Origin: Mycobacteroides chelonae CCUG 47445
GTDB lineage: Bacteria; Actinomycetota; Actinomycetes; Mycobacteriales; Mycobacteriaceae
Assembly (NCBI RefSeq): GCF_001632805.1
Contig: NZ_CP007220.1
Span: 4,030,001-4,094,000, forward strand
Length of the DNA stretch: 64,000 nucleotides
Reading direction: 5' to 3'
Shown: in pieces, positions 34,508 through 43,517 of the stretch
Layout of the letters: each line of letters starts with the position of its first letter
Position numbering within the stretch: the stretch's first letter is position 1
Position numbers and translations under genes: made by a program
Notes under the pieces: model-generated
Told to the model about the DNA's origin: nothing
The model's database searches: none
Seen by the model: the letters and a program-made list of their open reading frames with translations, nothing else

Positions 34508-35089
34508 CTAGGCGGCCCGATCGAGCAGTCCGACCACTGCCTGCCGCAGCTCATCGGCGGGCACGCGCTCGGTGATCACGGCCAGAGCCACCGGGTCACC
34601 ACCCCGCAGAATGCCCAGCACCATGTGCTCACATCCGATCCAATTGTCTTTGTGCGCAATGGCTTCCCGCAACGCCAGCTCCAAGCACTTCTTGGCCGAG
34701 GAGTTGAAGGGGATCATCCCAAAGGGGCGCCACCCGCGGGCACGCCCCTTGCGGCGCCCCGATTTCTCAAATGCCTTCTCGAAGGCTTGCGGGCCGAAGA
34801 CTTTCGACACACTGTCACGCACCTGCGACAAATCGATGCCAATGGCCTTGAGTGCCTGGGCGTCCTCGTCGTCCAGCGGCGGCTCCTGCGAGCCGGCCCG
34901 CAGCCGGTCGCGCACGGCGTCAGCGGTCAGCCCATACCCACCCAGCAGGTCCAGAAGAGGTCCACCCGCACTATCCAGCACGCCGACCAGGACATGCTCG
35001 GCGCCGATGCGCGACTCGTCCATCTCGCGGGCCTCCTCTTGCGACAGCACCACGGCGACCTTGGCCGATTTCTGGAACTTCTCGAACAT
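34508..35089 (-). CDS. Stand-alone Clp N-terminal repeat protein
   Basis: A 193-residue protein made of two Clp_N repeats and nothing else. Repeat 1 begins KSAKVAVVLSQEEAREMDESRIGAEHVLVGVL; repeat 2 is in SSAKKCLELALREAI followed by NWIGCEHMVLGIL. Between them is a basic linker (KSGRRKGRARGWRP). No AAA+ or peptidase motif is present, so it may act as a substrate-sensing partner or decoy of ClpC. It starts 6 bp after the HTH gene on the same strand and is surely co-transcribed. Together they match the fused protein at 16367-17068. Confidence 0.85.
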   Translation of the reverse strand: MFEKFQKSAKVAVVLSQEEAREMDESRIGAEHVLVGVLDSAGGPLLDLLGGYGLTADAVRDRLRAGSQEPPLDDEDAQALKAIGIDLSQVRDSVSKVFGPQAFEKAFEKSGRRKGRARGWRPFGMIPFNSSAKKCLELALREAIAHKDNWIGCEHMVLGILRGGDPVALAVITERVPADELRQAVVGLLDRAA

Positions 35090-35095
35090 GGCTGC

Positions 35096-35317
35096 TCACT
35101 TCCTCGCGCGGTTGTATTTCTGATGCACTGCCTGACGGCTTACTTCGAGAGCCTCGGCGATCGCCTGCCAGCTCCAGCCCTGGTTGCGTGCATTGGTGAC
35201 GTGAATTGCTTCGAGTCGTTCACACAAGCGCCGCAACGCCTGGACAGCTCTCAGACCCACGGCCGGATCAGTACTACTGACGGCGTCGTCCAGATCGGCC
35301 GACGGAAGATCGCTCAT
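35096..35317 (-). CDS. Small HTH DNA-binding protein
   Basis: A 73-residue protein whose C-terminal half is an HTH: GWSWQAIAEALEVSRQAVHQKYNRARK, of the same type as SWSEIGSSMGVSKQAAQKRF in the fused protein at 16.4 kb. The N-terminal half is an acidic then helical segment. I chose the ATG at 35317, which lies inside a palindrome, over a further upstream start at 35353, which lies in the second dyad. It probably binds its own promoter, and the Clp_N protein encoded next may modulate it. Confidence 0.8.
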   Translation of the reverse strand: MSDLPSADLDDAVSSTDPAVGLRAVQALRRLCERLEAIHVTNARNQGWSWQAIAEALEVSRQAVHQKYNRARK

Positions 35318-35365
35318 GTTTGTCAAGATAGATTGACAAACATGAGGTGTCAAGGAAAGTTGACA
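35315..35365. promoter_or_regulatory. Two TGTCAA-N6-TTGACA dyads before the HTH/Clp_N pair
   Basis: Dyad 1 has 12-bp exact arms CATGTTTGTCAA (35315-35326) and TTGACAAACATG (35333-35344) around a 6-bp centre; the start codon of the HTH gene is the outer part of one arm. Dyad 2 is TGTCAAGGAAAGTTGACA at 35348-35365. Centres are 27 bp apart. The arrangement mirrors the two GTCAA-N7-TTGAC dyads at 16320-16365. Confidence 0.75.
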
Positions 35366-35371
35366 GATGGC

Positions 35372-36544
35372 CTACCAGCCGACGGGCAACTCGAACAGGC
35401 CTCCGGTCAGCAGGTCGGACCGCATCGTCAGTTCCGAGACGTCCTTACGCAGATACAGCCCAGGCAGCCGCTCGACCAGCTGCCCGAGCACCGTGGCCAG
35501 CTGCAACCGGGCCAGCGGTGCACCCACGCAATACCGCGCGCCGTACCCGAACGTGACATGAGCCGCGGTATGCCGGGTGACATCCAGCCGGTCCGGGCCG
35601 CCGAATACGGCCTGATCGTGATTGGCCGCACCGACATCTAGCAAGAGGAGGTCTCCGGCACTGATATGCACCCCATCGAGGTCGAGATCTTCACGCGCGT
35701 ATCGCGGTATCTCGCCGCCGCCCGTACGCGAGGCGCGCAATGTCTCTTCCACGGCATTGGCAATCAGGTCCGGCTGTGCCACAAGCAAAGCCCACTGTTC
35801 GGGATTGGCCAGCAACAGCAGTGTGGCCAGACCGAGCTGGACGACGGTGGTCTCGTGCCCACCGAGAAGCAACGCCATCGATTGCGAGGCGATCTCGTGG
35901 TCGGCGACACCGTCCACAGCACAGAGACGGGAGATCACGTCATCGCCGGGATCCTCGCGCTTACGGGTAACCAGTTGTAACCCGTACACGAAAAGCTGGC
36001 CCATCCCCCACTCAGACAGGCTCCGATCACGGGTATTCGATGCGGCCGTGGTCCATTCACGAAACTCGGCCCTATCCGCGTAGGGCACACCGAGCAGTTC
36101 GCACAACACCATCATCGGCAGCGGCTGGGCGATAGCGGTGTACAAATCCGCGGGCGGACCCTGGTCGATCATCGCGTCTAGCAGTTCGGTGGACAAGTCG
36201 GACACACGACTTTCCAACGCCCGCATCTGCTTTGGCGTGAAATGCGGTTGCATGAGCCGTCGCCCCCGCGCGTGGTCGTCACGTTCGGTCTCATAGTTTC
36301 CAATCGGCCCGCCGAAGAACGCTGATTTGCCGGACCGGGCAGCGGTATCGGGCGCGGGGTGTGACCGGCCCACCCGATCGTCATCGAACAGCTGCCGCAC
36401 TGCCGCATGTCCGGTGACCAGCCAGGCGGGGTCTCCAACGGCGGTGGTCACACGGTGCACGTTCCCCACACACTGCAGCTCCCGCTGCAGGGGTGCCGGC
36501 GTGAACAATCCCTCACGCGCGAAGGGCAGCTGCGGCGGTTCCAT
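35372..36544 (-). CDS. Cytochrome P450
   Basis: A 390-residue soluble P450. The haem-binding loop FGYGARYCVGAPLARLQ has the Cys ligand at about residue 339, the ExxR motif is ETLRASR, and the I-helix reads LLLGGHETTVVQ. It needs ferredoxin partners that are not encoded nearby. The ATG at 36544 is chosen over a TTG eight codons upstream. It is divergent from the second P450 gene across an AT-rich spacer; the substrate is unknown. Confidence 0.9.
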   Translation of the reverse strand: MEPPQLPFAREGLFTPAPLQRELQCVGNVHRVTTAVGDPAWLVTGHAAVRQLFDDDRVGRSHPAPDTAARSGKSAFFGGPIGNYETERDDHARGRRLMQPHFTPKQMRALESRVSDLSTELLDAMIDQGPPADLYTAIAQPLPMMVLCELLGVPYADRAEFREWTTAASNTRDRSLSEWGMGQLFVYGLQLVTRKREDPGDDVISRLCAVDGVADHEIASQSMALLLGGHETTVVQLGLATLLLLANPEQWALLVAQPDLIANAVEETLRASRTGGGEIPRYAREDLDLDGVHISAGDLLLLDVGAANHDQAVFGGPDRLDVTRHTAAHVTFGYGARYCVGAPLARLQLATVLGQLVERLPGLYLRKDVSELTMRSDLLTGGLFELPVGW

Positions 36545-36882
36545 GAAATTACTGACCCCCGGGATCAAAAAATAGAACCTCTAGTCAATTACCCCAGGCA
36601 TCATAAGCGACCCATCATGGCCAGGTTCTCAAAATTCGGAAAACCGTCAAAATTTGCTACACATCTATGCCTGCATACATATTTCCTTTTAATAGCAGCT
36701 CCAACAGATTTCAACACATTGCCCACATGCGAGATGTGGCGATGATCCCGTCTCGCCTGAAGCCTGGACATATCAGGGTTATCGATTGCCCGGACAGAAA
36801 TTAGGACACGTTCTAGTGTGAGAACTTGTTCGAGAAACAGGCCTTTGATCGTTCATCCGGTCAAACACCTTGGGGGTGGAAA
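36545..36882. other. AT-rich spacer between divergent P450 genes
   Basis: No gene is supported here. Bases 36570-36740 are strikingly AT-rich against the GC-rich surroundings (runs such as TCAAAAAATAGAAC and ATATTTCCTTTTAATAGC). Such sequence in mycobacteria is typical of promoters bound by the silencer Lsr2 and of acquired DNA. It probably holds promoters for both P450 genes, though I cannot assign the hexamers with confidence. Confidence 0.5.
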
Positions 36883-38283
36883 TTGACACAAGCGGCCAGC
36901 GTTCCGTGCGCCGAGTCGGCCACGACCTATGTCAGCCCGCCGGGCCTGCGCGTGGCCCGGATGTTGTCCAGGCTGCCCAGGTTGGGAGACACCGTTGGGT
37001 TGATGTTGGATCCCACCTTCTACCTGTTCGAGAAGTATCTGCGACATGGCCCGGTCTTCACCGTCAAGACGCCCTATCAGACGTACACGGTGCTGGCCGG
37101 AGCCGACGCCGCCACCTTCATGAGCAGTAAGGAAGGGCGCGAGTGCCTGACGGTCGGCAGCTCGTGGCGCTTCGTCGAGGAGCAGTTCGGCGGCAGAGAC
37201 TCATTGGTCGCCGTGGACGGACCCCAGCACAAACAGTGGCGCACGCTCCTACAGCGCGGCTATTCGCGGGAGGCCATCGCCGGCCGGTACGCGGAGGCCG
37301 TCGACGTGATCGACGATGCCGTCGACAAGCATTGGAAGCCGGGGCAGTCGGTACCGGTCCTCCCGGCAATGCAGAAGCTGTCCATCGCACAGGTCGGCAC
37401 GTTCGTAGGCGGCGTCCGTCCGACCGACAACGACATCGAAGATATCGCGCTCGTAACCCGCGACATCCTGAAGATCGCGCCAGTGCAACATATTCCGAAG
37501 TTCATGCTGCGCCTGCCGCGCTACGTCAACGCACGGTCACGCATGGTCAGCGTGGCACAGTCGGCCATTGCCCTGGCGCGGCGTACTCAAGCGGGCGAAG
37601 GACCGTCCCGGTCCGCCCTATTGGACGACATCCTCGAATCCTGTGCCAATGATCCCGAAGCAACCAACCAGCGCAATATGCTGTTCCACTCGGTCTTGCC
37701 CTACTTCGCGGGAGTTGAAACAACCTCGGCAACAGCAACATACGCGCTCTATCTGATCCTCAAACACCCGACGGTCCTAGCCAGGATCCAGCACGAAGTG
37801 GACGCCATGTTCGCCGCGGGCGACATCACCCATGACGGCTTGTTCCACGCGACCCCAGTACTACACGGTGCCGTGATGGAGGCGATGCGGCTACACCCCA
37901 TAGCCTCCTTCATCATTCGCGTGGCAGCGCAGGATTTCGAGTTCCACGGACACCGCATCAGACGTGGTGAAGGGGTGTTTGTCGGTACCACCGTCCCGCA
38001 CTTCCTCAGTGAGTTCTACCCCGACCCGATGAGATTCGACGTCGACCGCTATGGAGACTCGGTGGGTCCTAACCGCACACCCGGTGCCTATTCCCCCTTT
38101 GGGCGCGGGCCGCACATGTGTGTGGGCAAGGGGCTGGCCGAATCGTTGATGCAGCTGATGCTTGCGCGCATCATCCATCGCCGCACCTTGGAACCCAGCT
38201 CCCCGTCTTACCGGCTCTCCAACCGGATATCGTCGAGCTCTCCGTCCCCGAAGTTCGCTGTCCGCGTGGTTAGTTCACGCTGA
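36883..38283 (+). CDS. Cytochrome P450 (first gene of the accessory cluster)
   Basis: A P450 of about 466 residues, larger than its neighbour and of a different subfamily. The I-helix is YFAGVETTSATATYAL, the ExxR motif is EAMRLHP, and the haem loop FGRGPHMCVGKGLAES has the Cys ligand at about residue 413. The start is uncertain: I take the TTG at 36883, preceded by GGGGGTGG; the frame is open back to a TTG at 36826. It heads the right-hand arm of the cluster and its 3' end overlaps the convergent Ddn-like gene by 14 bp. Confidence 0.86.
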   Translation: MTQAASVPCAESATTYVSPPGLRVARMLSRLPRLGDTVGLMLDPTFYLFEKYLRHGPVFTVKTPYQTYTVLAGADAATFMSSKEGRECLTVGSSWRFVEEQFGGRDSLVAVDGPQHKQWRTLLQRGYSREAIAGRYAEAVDVIDDAVDKHWKPGQSVPVLPAMQKLSIAQVGTFVGGVRPTDNDIEDIALVTRDILKIAPVQHIPKFMLRLPRYVNARSRMVSVAQSAIALARRTQAGEGPSRSALLDDILESCANDPEATNQRNMLFHSVLPYFAGVETTSATATYALYLILKHPTVLARIQHEVDAMFAAGDITHDGLFHATPVLHGAVMEAMRLHPIASFIIRVAAQDFEFHGHRIRRGEGVFVGTTVPHFLSEFYPDPMRFDVDRYGDSVGPNRTPGAYSPFGRGPHMCVGKGLAESLMQLMLARIIHRRTLEPSSPSYRLSNRISSSSPSPKFAVRVVSSR

Positions 38284-38749
38284 CGATGAAGTCGTTCAAT
38301 CTGAAGACACGAGGCTGGCGTTGCGACTTGCGCTCGACGTCGGCGTGGTACGGCGACAGCTGCAAGATACGGGCCCAGATCACGTCGCGGTCGGCCCCTT
38401 GTAAAGGTTCGGCCATACAAGCCCGCTCGCTACCACCGATGTTCACTCGGCATGCGGGCCGTTTCATCAGCCATGACGACCAGAGTGGATGGTTCGGCCG
38501 TGACCAGTTAGTGCCAACCACATACACCGCCCCGTCGATCATCAAGTACTGCAGGGGCACAACGACTTCCTCGCCGCGGCCATTGGTAACCAACAAGGTC
38601 AATGACGGAATCCGCGAGACGGCGGTGATGGTCCACCGCCCACCCGCGAGCCGGTACAGCACCCGGTCCGCGATGACAGAAGACCGCCGGATCGGCGCCG
38701 CCAGATTGTGGTGCCCCACTGACAGCACCGCCTTGCGGATCACCCCCAC
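38270..38749 (-). CDS. Ddn-like deazaflavin oxidoreductase family protein
   Basis: A protein of about 159 residues with the DUF385/Ddn pattern: GGRWTITAVSRIPSLTLLVT, then VPLQYLMIDGAVYVVGTNWSRPNHPLWSSWLMKRP and a terminal VFRL block. It may use F420 or flavin. The true start is unclear; GTG at 38749 (or 38743) gives a normal family length, while the frame stays open to 39022 under the next gene. It is on the opposite strand inside the cluster. Confidence 0.65.
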   Translation of the reverse strand: MGVIRKAVLSVGHHNLAAPIRRSSVIADRVLYRLAGGRWTITAVSRIPSLTLLVTNGRGEEVVVPLQYLMIDGAVYVVGTNWSRPNHPLWSSWLMKRPACRVNIGGSERACMAEPLQGADRDVIWARILQLSPYHADVERKSQRQPRVFRLNDFIVSVN

Positions 38750-38959
38750 GAGCCCGCCCCGCTCCTGCCATGCCTCCGCCGATGTGTCGATGTCAACCTC
38801 CCCGGTCCAGGTACCCGAACAATGCCATGACGATAGCGCTCGACGATGGCGCGGCAAGCTGAATCTGATCGATAACCCTGATCTGAAACCGGTGATCAAA
38901 AATCCCGAGAACGTTGTGACCGAAGCGAATTCCGCTCCCGAACGATAGGAAGAACCGAG

Positions 38960-40345
38960 ATGGAACAGCTCACCGGATACGATGCGAGCTTCCTCTACCT
39001 TGAGACACCCACGCACTATCACCAGGGTTACGGTGTCGTCATCCTCGACACATCAACCATGGCGGACGGTTACAGCTTTGGAGCGGTCAGGGACTGGCTG
39101 AGTTCGCGAGTCGCCGAGATTCCCACCTATACCGAGAGAGCCCACGACCCCTGGTACAACCTCGGACATCCCTTTTGGGTTGCCGACAGCTCATTCGACC
39201 TGGATCGCCATGTGCACCGTGTCGTGCTCCCGTCGCCCGGCACCGACGCGCAGCTCGCCCAGCGTTGCTCCGAAATCGCCTCACTCCCCCTCGATCAGCG
39301 GTACCCGCTGTGGGAAATCTGGGTGTTGGAGGGCATGAGCAATGGCAACGTGGCGATTCTGATCAAGCGCCACAACGCGAGTCTCGATGGCGTTCGGGGT
39401 AACTCGCAGCTGGGCCAGCTGTGCGGCAATGACGCCACCGAGTTGGCGGTAGTCCGCGATGCCGGGCCGATCGAGCCCCTCACCCTCATGCTGGGTGGCT
39501 TACGCACCCTGGCCGGTAAGCCGGTCAAGATGGCCAAGATGCTTGCCGAGAACATCAGGTCACGCCGCCGGGGGGATGCCCCGGAGCTTCCGCCCGGAGT
39601 CCCCGAGCCCATGTCGGCGCCACGCACTTCGTTCAACACCACGCTGACCTCCAATCGCAACCTGGCATGGATAAGCCTTCCGATCGCCGATGTGCTGCGG
39701 GTGAAAAGAAGGCTGGATGTGAAGCTGAACGACGTCATGCTGGCGCTGACCGCGACCGTGATACGCAAGTACCTCATCGAACGCGATGAACTCCCGGACC
39801 AACCGCTGCGCGCCTTCGTCCCGGTCTCGGTGCACGATAAGCCCGGCCAGCACGGCCGCAACCGCACCACTGGCCTGCTGACAAGCCTGCAGACCCGCAC
39901 CGACGACCCTGTGCAGCGAGCGCGAGAGATCGCCTCCATCACCGACGCCGCCAAGGTGCATGCCGAGGCACTGGGCCCCGGACGAATCCACGACTGGTTC
40001 GACTTCAGCGCACGGTACTGGGGTCTGTTGTTCCGCGCGTACTCCCGTCTGCGGATGTCTGATCGGCACAAGGTGATGCAGAACCTCGTGTTGTCGAATA
40101 TTGGTGGGCGCCACACAGATCTGTACTTCGCCGGAGCGAAAGTGGCCGGTTTCTATCCGTTCGGCGCACCCTTCGACGGCGGTGCGCTGTTCGTCACGGT
40201 TGCCTCTCACGACGACCGGCTCAACGTGGGCCTGATCGCGTGCCCCGAGATAATCCCTGCGCTCGCCGACATCGCCGCTGGGTACAAAGAAGCGCTCTCC
40301 GAATTGTCGGAGGCCCTGGATACCGCCGAGGCCATGTCCAAATGA
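38960..40345 (+). CDS. WS/DGAT-type acyltransferase with altered active motif
   Basis: A 461-residue wax ester synthase/diacylglycerol acyltransferase family protein. It starts with the family-typical MEQLTGYDASFLYLETP and has PLWEIWVLEG and a C-terminal VLSNIGGRHTDLYFAGAK region. The catalytic HHxxxDG motif reads HNASLDG (residues 138-144): the first His, Asp and Gly remain but the second His is Asn. It may have lost or changed acyl transfer to an alcohol. AGGAAG lies 10-15 bp upstream of the ATG. Its stop overlaps the aminotransferase start. Confidence 0.85.
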   Translation: MEQLTGYDASFLYLETPTHYHQGYGVVILDTSTMADGYSFGAVRDWLSSRVAEIPTYTERAHDPWYNLGHPFWVADSSFDLDRHVHRVVLPSPGTDAQLAQRCSEIASLPLDQRYPLWEIWVLEGMSNGNVAILIKRHNASLDGVRGNSQLGQLCGNDATELAVVRDAGPIEPLTLMLGGLRTLAGKPVKMAKMLAENIRSRRRGDAPELPPGVPEPMSAPRTSFNTTLTSNRNLAWISLPIADVLRVKRRLDVKLNDVMLALTATVIRKYLIERDELPDQPLRAFVPVSVHDKPGQHGRNRTTGLLTSLQTRTDDPVQRAREIASITDAAKVHAEALGPGRIHDWFDFSARYWGLLFRAYSRLRMSDRHKVMQNLVLSNIGGRHTDLYFAGAKVAGFYPFGAPFDGGALFVTVASHDDRLNVGLIACPEIIPALADIAAGYKEALSELSEALDTAEAMSK

Positions 40346-42516
40346 GCGGCCAGGGAGGGGCAGAGACCGCACTGAACGCCGATAGGTACCGTGCCGCAAC
40401 CCAGGACACAATCGGCACACTGATCGAACTCAACAGATCCAAACGCCCCAACATTCTCGTCGCGGGGCTGGCGATCACAGCAGAGAGCGCGCAGGCGGGG
40501 TATCTCATCAGTGAATTACTCTCTACTGGTACGGATTACGTAACCTATTTCGGTAACTCGCTGGAAGAGGCATTGTCGGGGGCCATTCGATTGATCCGCC
40601 ACACCAGCAAGGTGACCGGCGATCGACTCCGCGAGAGCTGGGTTCTGGTTGCGGACCGCGACGAAAGGCTGCGGCGGTACTTCGATCCGCTCGGTGAAGG
40701 CGCGGGCAAGGGGATGACCCGCCATGTGAGGTTCGTGTCCTCCCCCGCAGAGGCGCTGGCGGAGCTTCCAACACGGGCATGGTCAGGACTCGTGGTCCTC
40801 GATCCTGATGGCGATACCGCTGACCTACTGTCGACAGCACAGCGCCACAACATAATCCGGGTAATAGCGGAGAGCCGTTCCCTGGGTGTCGCCGATGCCA
40901 ACAGACCCCCAGACGGTGATGTGTTCGTCTTCGGCGAGAACCTCACCGATTTCCAGGCCCCATTCGGCTCCTACTCCATGTCACAAGAAACGTATGGCGT
41001 CTGGAACAACCCGCTGGACGCCATGGCACAGACATCGACATTCGCCGCGAATGCCACTGCCTTGACACTGGTGATCGAAACCCTGCGCCGCCATGGTCAT
41101 GTCAGCGATCTCCAGGAAACGGTTCTCGCCGACATCCATACATCACGGCAGGTACGTAACGACCATTTCCGCCGGTTCTCTAACCCATCCGCAGCCAATC
41201 TGATGGAGGCCTTCGGTCTCGATTTCGACTTCTCGGAAGCCGATGGCGCGCGGATCCTGTTGCGGGACGGGACAACACTGCTTGACTGCGCACTGGGTAA
41301 CGGCGCCAACCTACGCGGGCACAATCCCCCGGATCTCGCGCAGCTACTCGCAGACCACGACGAGCACTCGGACTATACCGCGCTATTATCCGAGTTATTG
41401 TGTGAAATAAGCGGTTTCGACGAGGTACTGCCAGCGGTCAGCGGGGCCACGAGTGTAGAGGCCGCCTTGTGCCTGGCACGGCTCGCACGCCCCGACAAAC
41501 CGCGCATCGTCACTTTCCGAGGCAACTTCTCCGGCAAGACCATCTCTACCCTCAATGTCAGTCGCTACGGACCGCAGCGTTCTGCCAGCATCGACGGTGC
41601 GTTCGAACCGTACTACCCGGACGTGGTATTCATCGATCCCTTCGGCGCCCAGGCGGCCCAGGACCTCGCCCAGGCCCTGGAGCATCCGGATGTGGGTCTG
41701 GTGTGGTGTGAACTGATCCAAGGGATGTCCTGCCGCGCGATACCTCCCGAGTTGCTACGCATAATTGCCGATGCCAGGCAACGTCGCGGCTTTCTCGTCG
41801 GCATCGACGAGGTGCTCACCGGCGTGTGGCGCAGCGCCGAGACATTCCTGCTCCAACAAACCTGGATGCCCGGGGTGGTGGACATCGTCACCATCGCCAA
41901 ACCTCTGTCGGACATGATGTTTCCCATGGCGGCAGCGCTGGCGACATCGACGGTAGTGGACGCTGCGCGCGAAACAAATGCCCGTGCCGTATCCGATCTA
42001 CAGGGCCGGTACCGAAACAACCTCGGCGCGCACATCGCCTGGCACGCTCTGCGTAGTGTCGACACCCCCGAACTGCACACCCAGCGCCGAGCTGAACGCG
42101 CCACCCTCGTCGAGGGCTTACGCCGTCTGGCAGACAGGTCGCCGCTGTATCAGTCGGTGGAGGGCTACGGCACGCATCTGCGCCTCATCGTCGATCCACG
42201 GTACTTCCCATTCCAGGAGAACGGCCTGATGGGGGAATTACTGGGCCAGGCCATGGAAGACCTGATTCTGCGCCGCTGCAAGGTGATCCTGGGACGCGGC
42301 CGCTTCTTCCCGCCTCTGTTCCCTCCCTCAGGGACAATGGCCGAGGCCGTCGAGCGACTGGAACGTGGATTCGACGGCGTCACTCCGGTCACGGTGTACG
42401 CAACTCTGGTGCGCTGTCTCGCGGGTCTTACCACCTTCATGGTGAAAAGACAGCTCCGGCGGCTAGTACTCGGCTCGATCCCGGCTCGGGGCGCCAGGTT
42501 GGACCGGGCAACGTGA
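40342..42516 (+). CDS. Large class-III aminotransferase with N-terminal extension
   Basis: A 724-residue PLP enzyme. From about residue 290 on it is a class-III aminotransferase: SNPSAANLMEAFG, LDCALGNGANLRGHNPP, PAVSGATSVEAALCLAR, FRGNFSGKTISTLN, GIDEVLTGVWRSAETF and IVTIAKPLSD with the Schiff-base Lys at about residue 520. The first 290 residues are unusual; YFGNSLEEALSGAIRLIRH and later GLVVLDPDGD look like a degenerate first copy of the same fold. Substrate unknown; in the cluster it could install an amine. ATGA overlap couples it to the acyltransferase. Confidence 0.82.
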   Translation: MSGQGGAETALNADRYRAATQDTIGTLIELNRSKRPNILVAGLAITAESAQAGYLISELLSTGTDYVTYFGNSLEEALSGAIRLIRHTSKVTGDRLRESWVLVADRDERLRRYFDPLGEGAGKGMTRHVRFVSSPAEALAELPTRAWSGLVVLDPDGDTADLLSTAQRHNIIRVIAESRSLGVADANRPPDGDVFVFGENLTDFQAPFGSYSMSQETYGVWNNPLDAMAQTSTFAANATALTLVIETLRRHGHVSDLQETVLADIHTSRQVRNDHFRRFSNPSAANLMEAFGLDFDFSEADGARILLRDGTTLLDCALGNGANLRGHNPPDLAQLLADHDEHSDYTALLSELLCEISGFDEVLPAVSGATSVEAALCLARLARPDKPRIVTFRGNFSGKTISTLNVSRYGPQRSASIDGAFEPYYPDVVFIDPFGAQAAQDLAQALEHPDVGLVWCELIQGMSCRAIPPELLRIIADARQRRGFLVGIDEVLTGVWRSAETFLLQQTWMPGVVDIVTIAKPLSDMMFPMAAALATSTVVDAARETNARAVSDLQGRYRNNLGAHIAWHALRSVDTPELHTQRRAERATLVEGLRRLADRSPLYQSVEGYGTHLRLIVDPRYFPFQENGLMGELLGQAMEDLILRRCKVILGRGRFFPPLFPPSGTMAEAVERLERGFDGVTPVTVYATLVRCLAGLTTFMVKRQLRRLVLGSIPARGARLDRAT

Positions 42517-42521
42517 GCGAC

Positions 42522-43466
42522 TCAGTCGGATGGCGGGTGGCCGGCCCCAAACCACCATGGGGCCACCAAACCGGCAGTGATGCCGGCGATTTCATTGGTC
42601 TCGTGATACAGCGCCCGTGCGGCCTCTATCGAACTCGCGGTGGGCCATGGCAGATAGCGGTCAATCTTCGCGTAAGCGAGACCGGGCGCGGTGTCGCCGC
42701 GCGTCAGAAATTCATGCAGCCAATCGGCAGACCGCTCGGGCGTGCTGAAGCCCTCCGAATTCTCGAATCTGGTGAGAATCGTGCGGAACAGCCAGCGGGA
42801 CAAGCCATTCATATTCCTGGTGATGCCGGTGGCCGGCATGATCCCCGGGTCGTAGGAGAGCACCGCGTAGTCGTCCGGAACTCGCTCGGAGTAGGCGCGG
42901 CACAGTTCCACCGTGCCCCTCTTACTGGTCACATACGCCTGCGGCCCGCCAAGCGCACCGGGCAGACACGCCTGGGCCAGCGGAAGACCGGAGGGTTCGG
43001 GGAGCCCGGTCCACCAACGCCGACGATCGTGAGCGCCGGAACCCACAAACACAACTCGCGCCTTGGCGTCCAGGGACGGCGACAACAACGCCAGGAGCAG
43101 ATGCGGCGCTATCAGATTGGTGACCATGGTGCTGTCGAGACCCCCGTATGCAGATCCCGGTCGACGCCCCGGATGGATCCCGGCGTTGAGCACCACCGAA
43201 CCGATCGGCCCGAGGTCTCCGGCGCGCACCGCATTGTTGAGCTCGGCCGCTGCCTCCCGAACACTCTCCAGCACCGCCAGATCGCACACCACGTAGTGCA
43301 CGTCATCTGTCCCGAAACGGCCGATCAACTCGGCTCGGCGCCTTTCATTGCGACACAACATGATCAGCCGATACGAGCCGGAGACCGAGAGGAGCTGCGC
43401 AAGTGTTGACCCAAGCCCGGACGTGGCACCCGTCAGGACGAGCGATCTATCGCCGGTTCGCCGCAT
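42522..43466 (-). CDS. SDR oxidoreductase (protochlorophyllide reductase-like)
   Basis: A 314-residue SDR of the light-dependent POR/retinol-dehydrogenase-like subgroup. LVLTGATSGLGSTLA is the cofactor motif, NAGIHPG the fourth strand, and the catalytic pair is YVTSKRGTVEL. The N-terminus is a short basic start at an ATG (43466). It is convergent with the aminotransferase and divergent from the monooxygenase, with 51 bp between starts. It probably acts on a lipid or ketone intermediate of the cluster. Confidence 0.84.
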   Translation of the reverse strand: MRRTGDRSLVLTGATSGLGSTLAQLLSVSGSYRLIMLCRNERRRAELIGRFGTDDVHYVVCDLAVLESVREAAAELNNAVRAGDLGPIGSVVLNAGIHPGRRPGSAYGGLDSTMVTNLIAPHLLLALLSPSLDAKARVVFVGSGAHDRRRWWTGLPEPSGLPLAQACLPGALGGPQAYVTSKRGTVELCRAYSERVPDDYAVLSYDPGIMPATGITRNMNGLSRWLFRTILTRFENSEGFSTPERSADWLHEFLTRGDTAPGLAYAKIDRYLPWPTASSIEAARALYHETNEIAGITAGLVAPWWFGAGHPPSD

Positions 43467-43517
43467 AGTTCAGGAATATACGGCCATAATCATCTCGAAT
43501 CAGGCAGGGAGACCCAA

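Noticed and set aside
34210..34554. Minus-strand frame of 114 codons in the spacer left of the Clp_N gene
   Set aside because: It overlaps the end of the Clp_N gene, has poor codon use and no homology I can recognise; its last bases cover the TACCCC/GGGGTA dyad.
34349..35641. Plus-strand frame of 430 codons over the Clp_N/HTH genes
   Set aside because: Antisense to two genes with recognised domains and across both dyads; no ribosome site and no domain.
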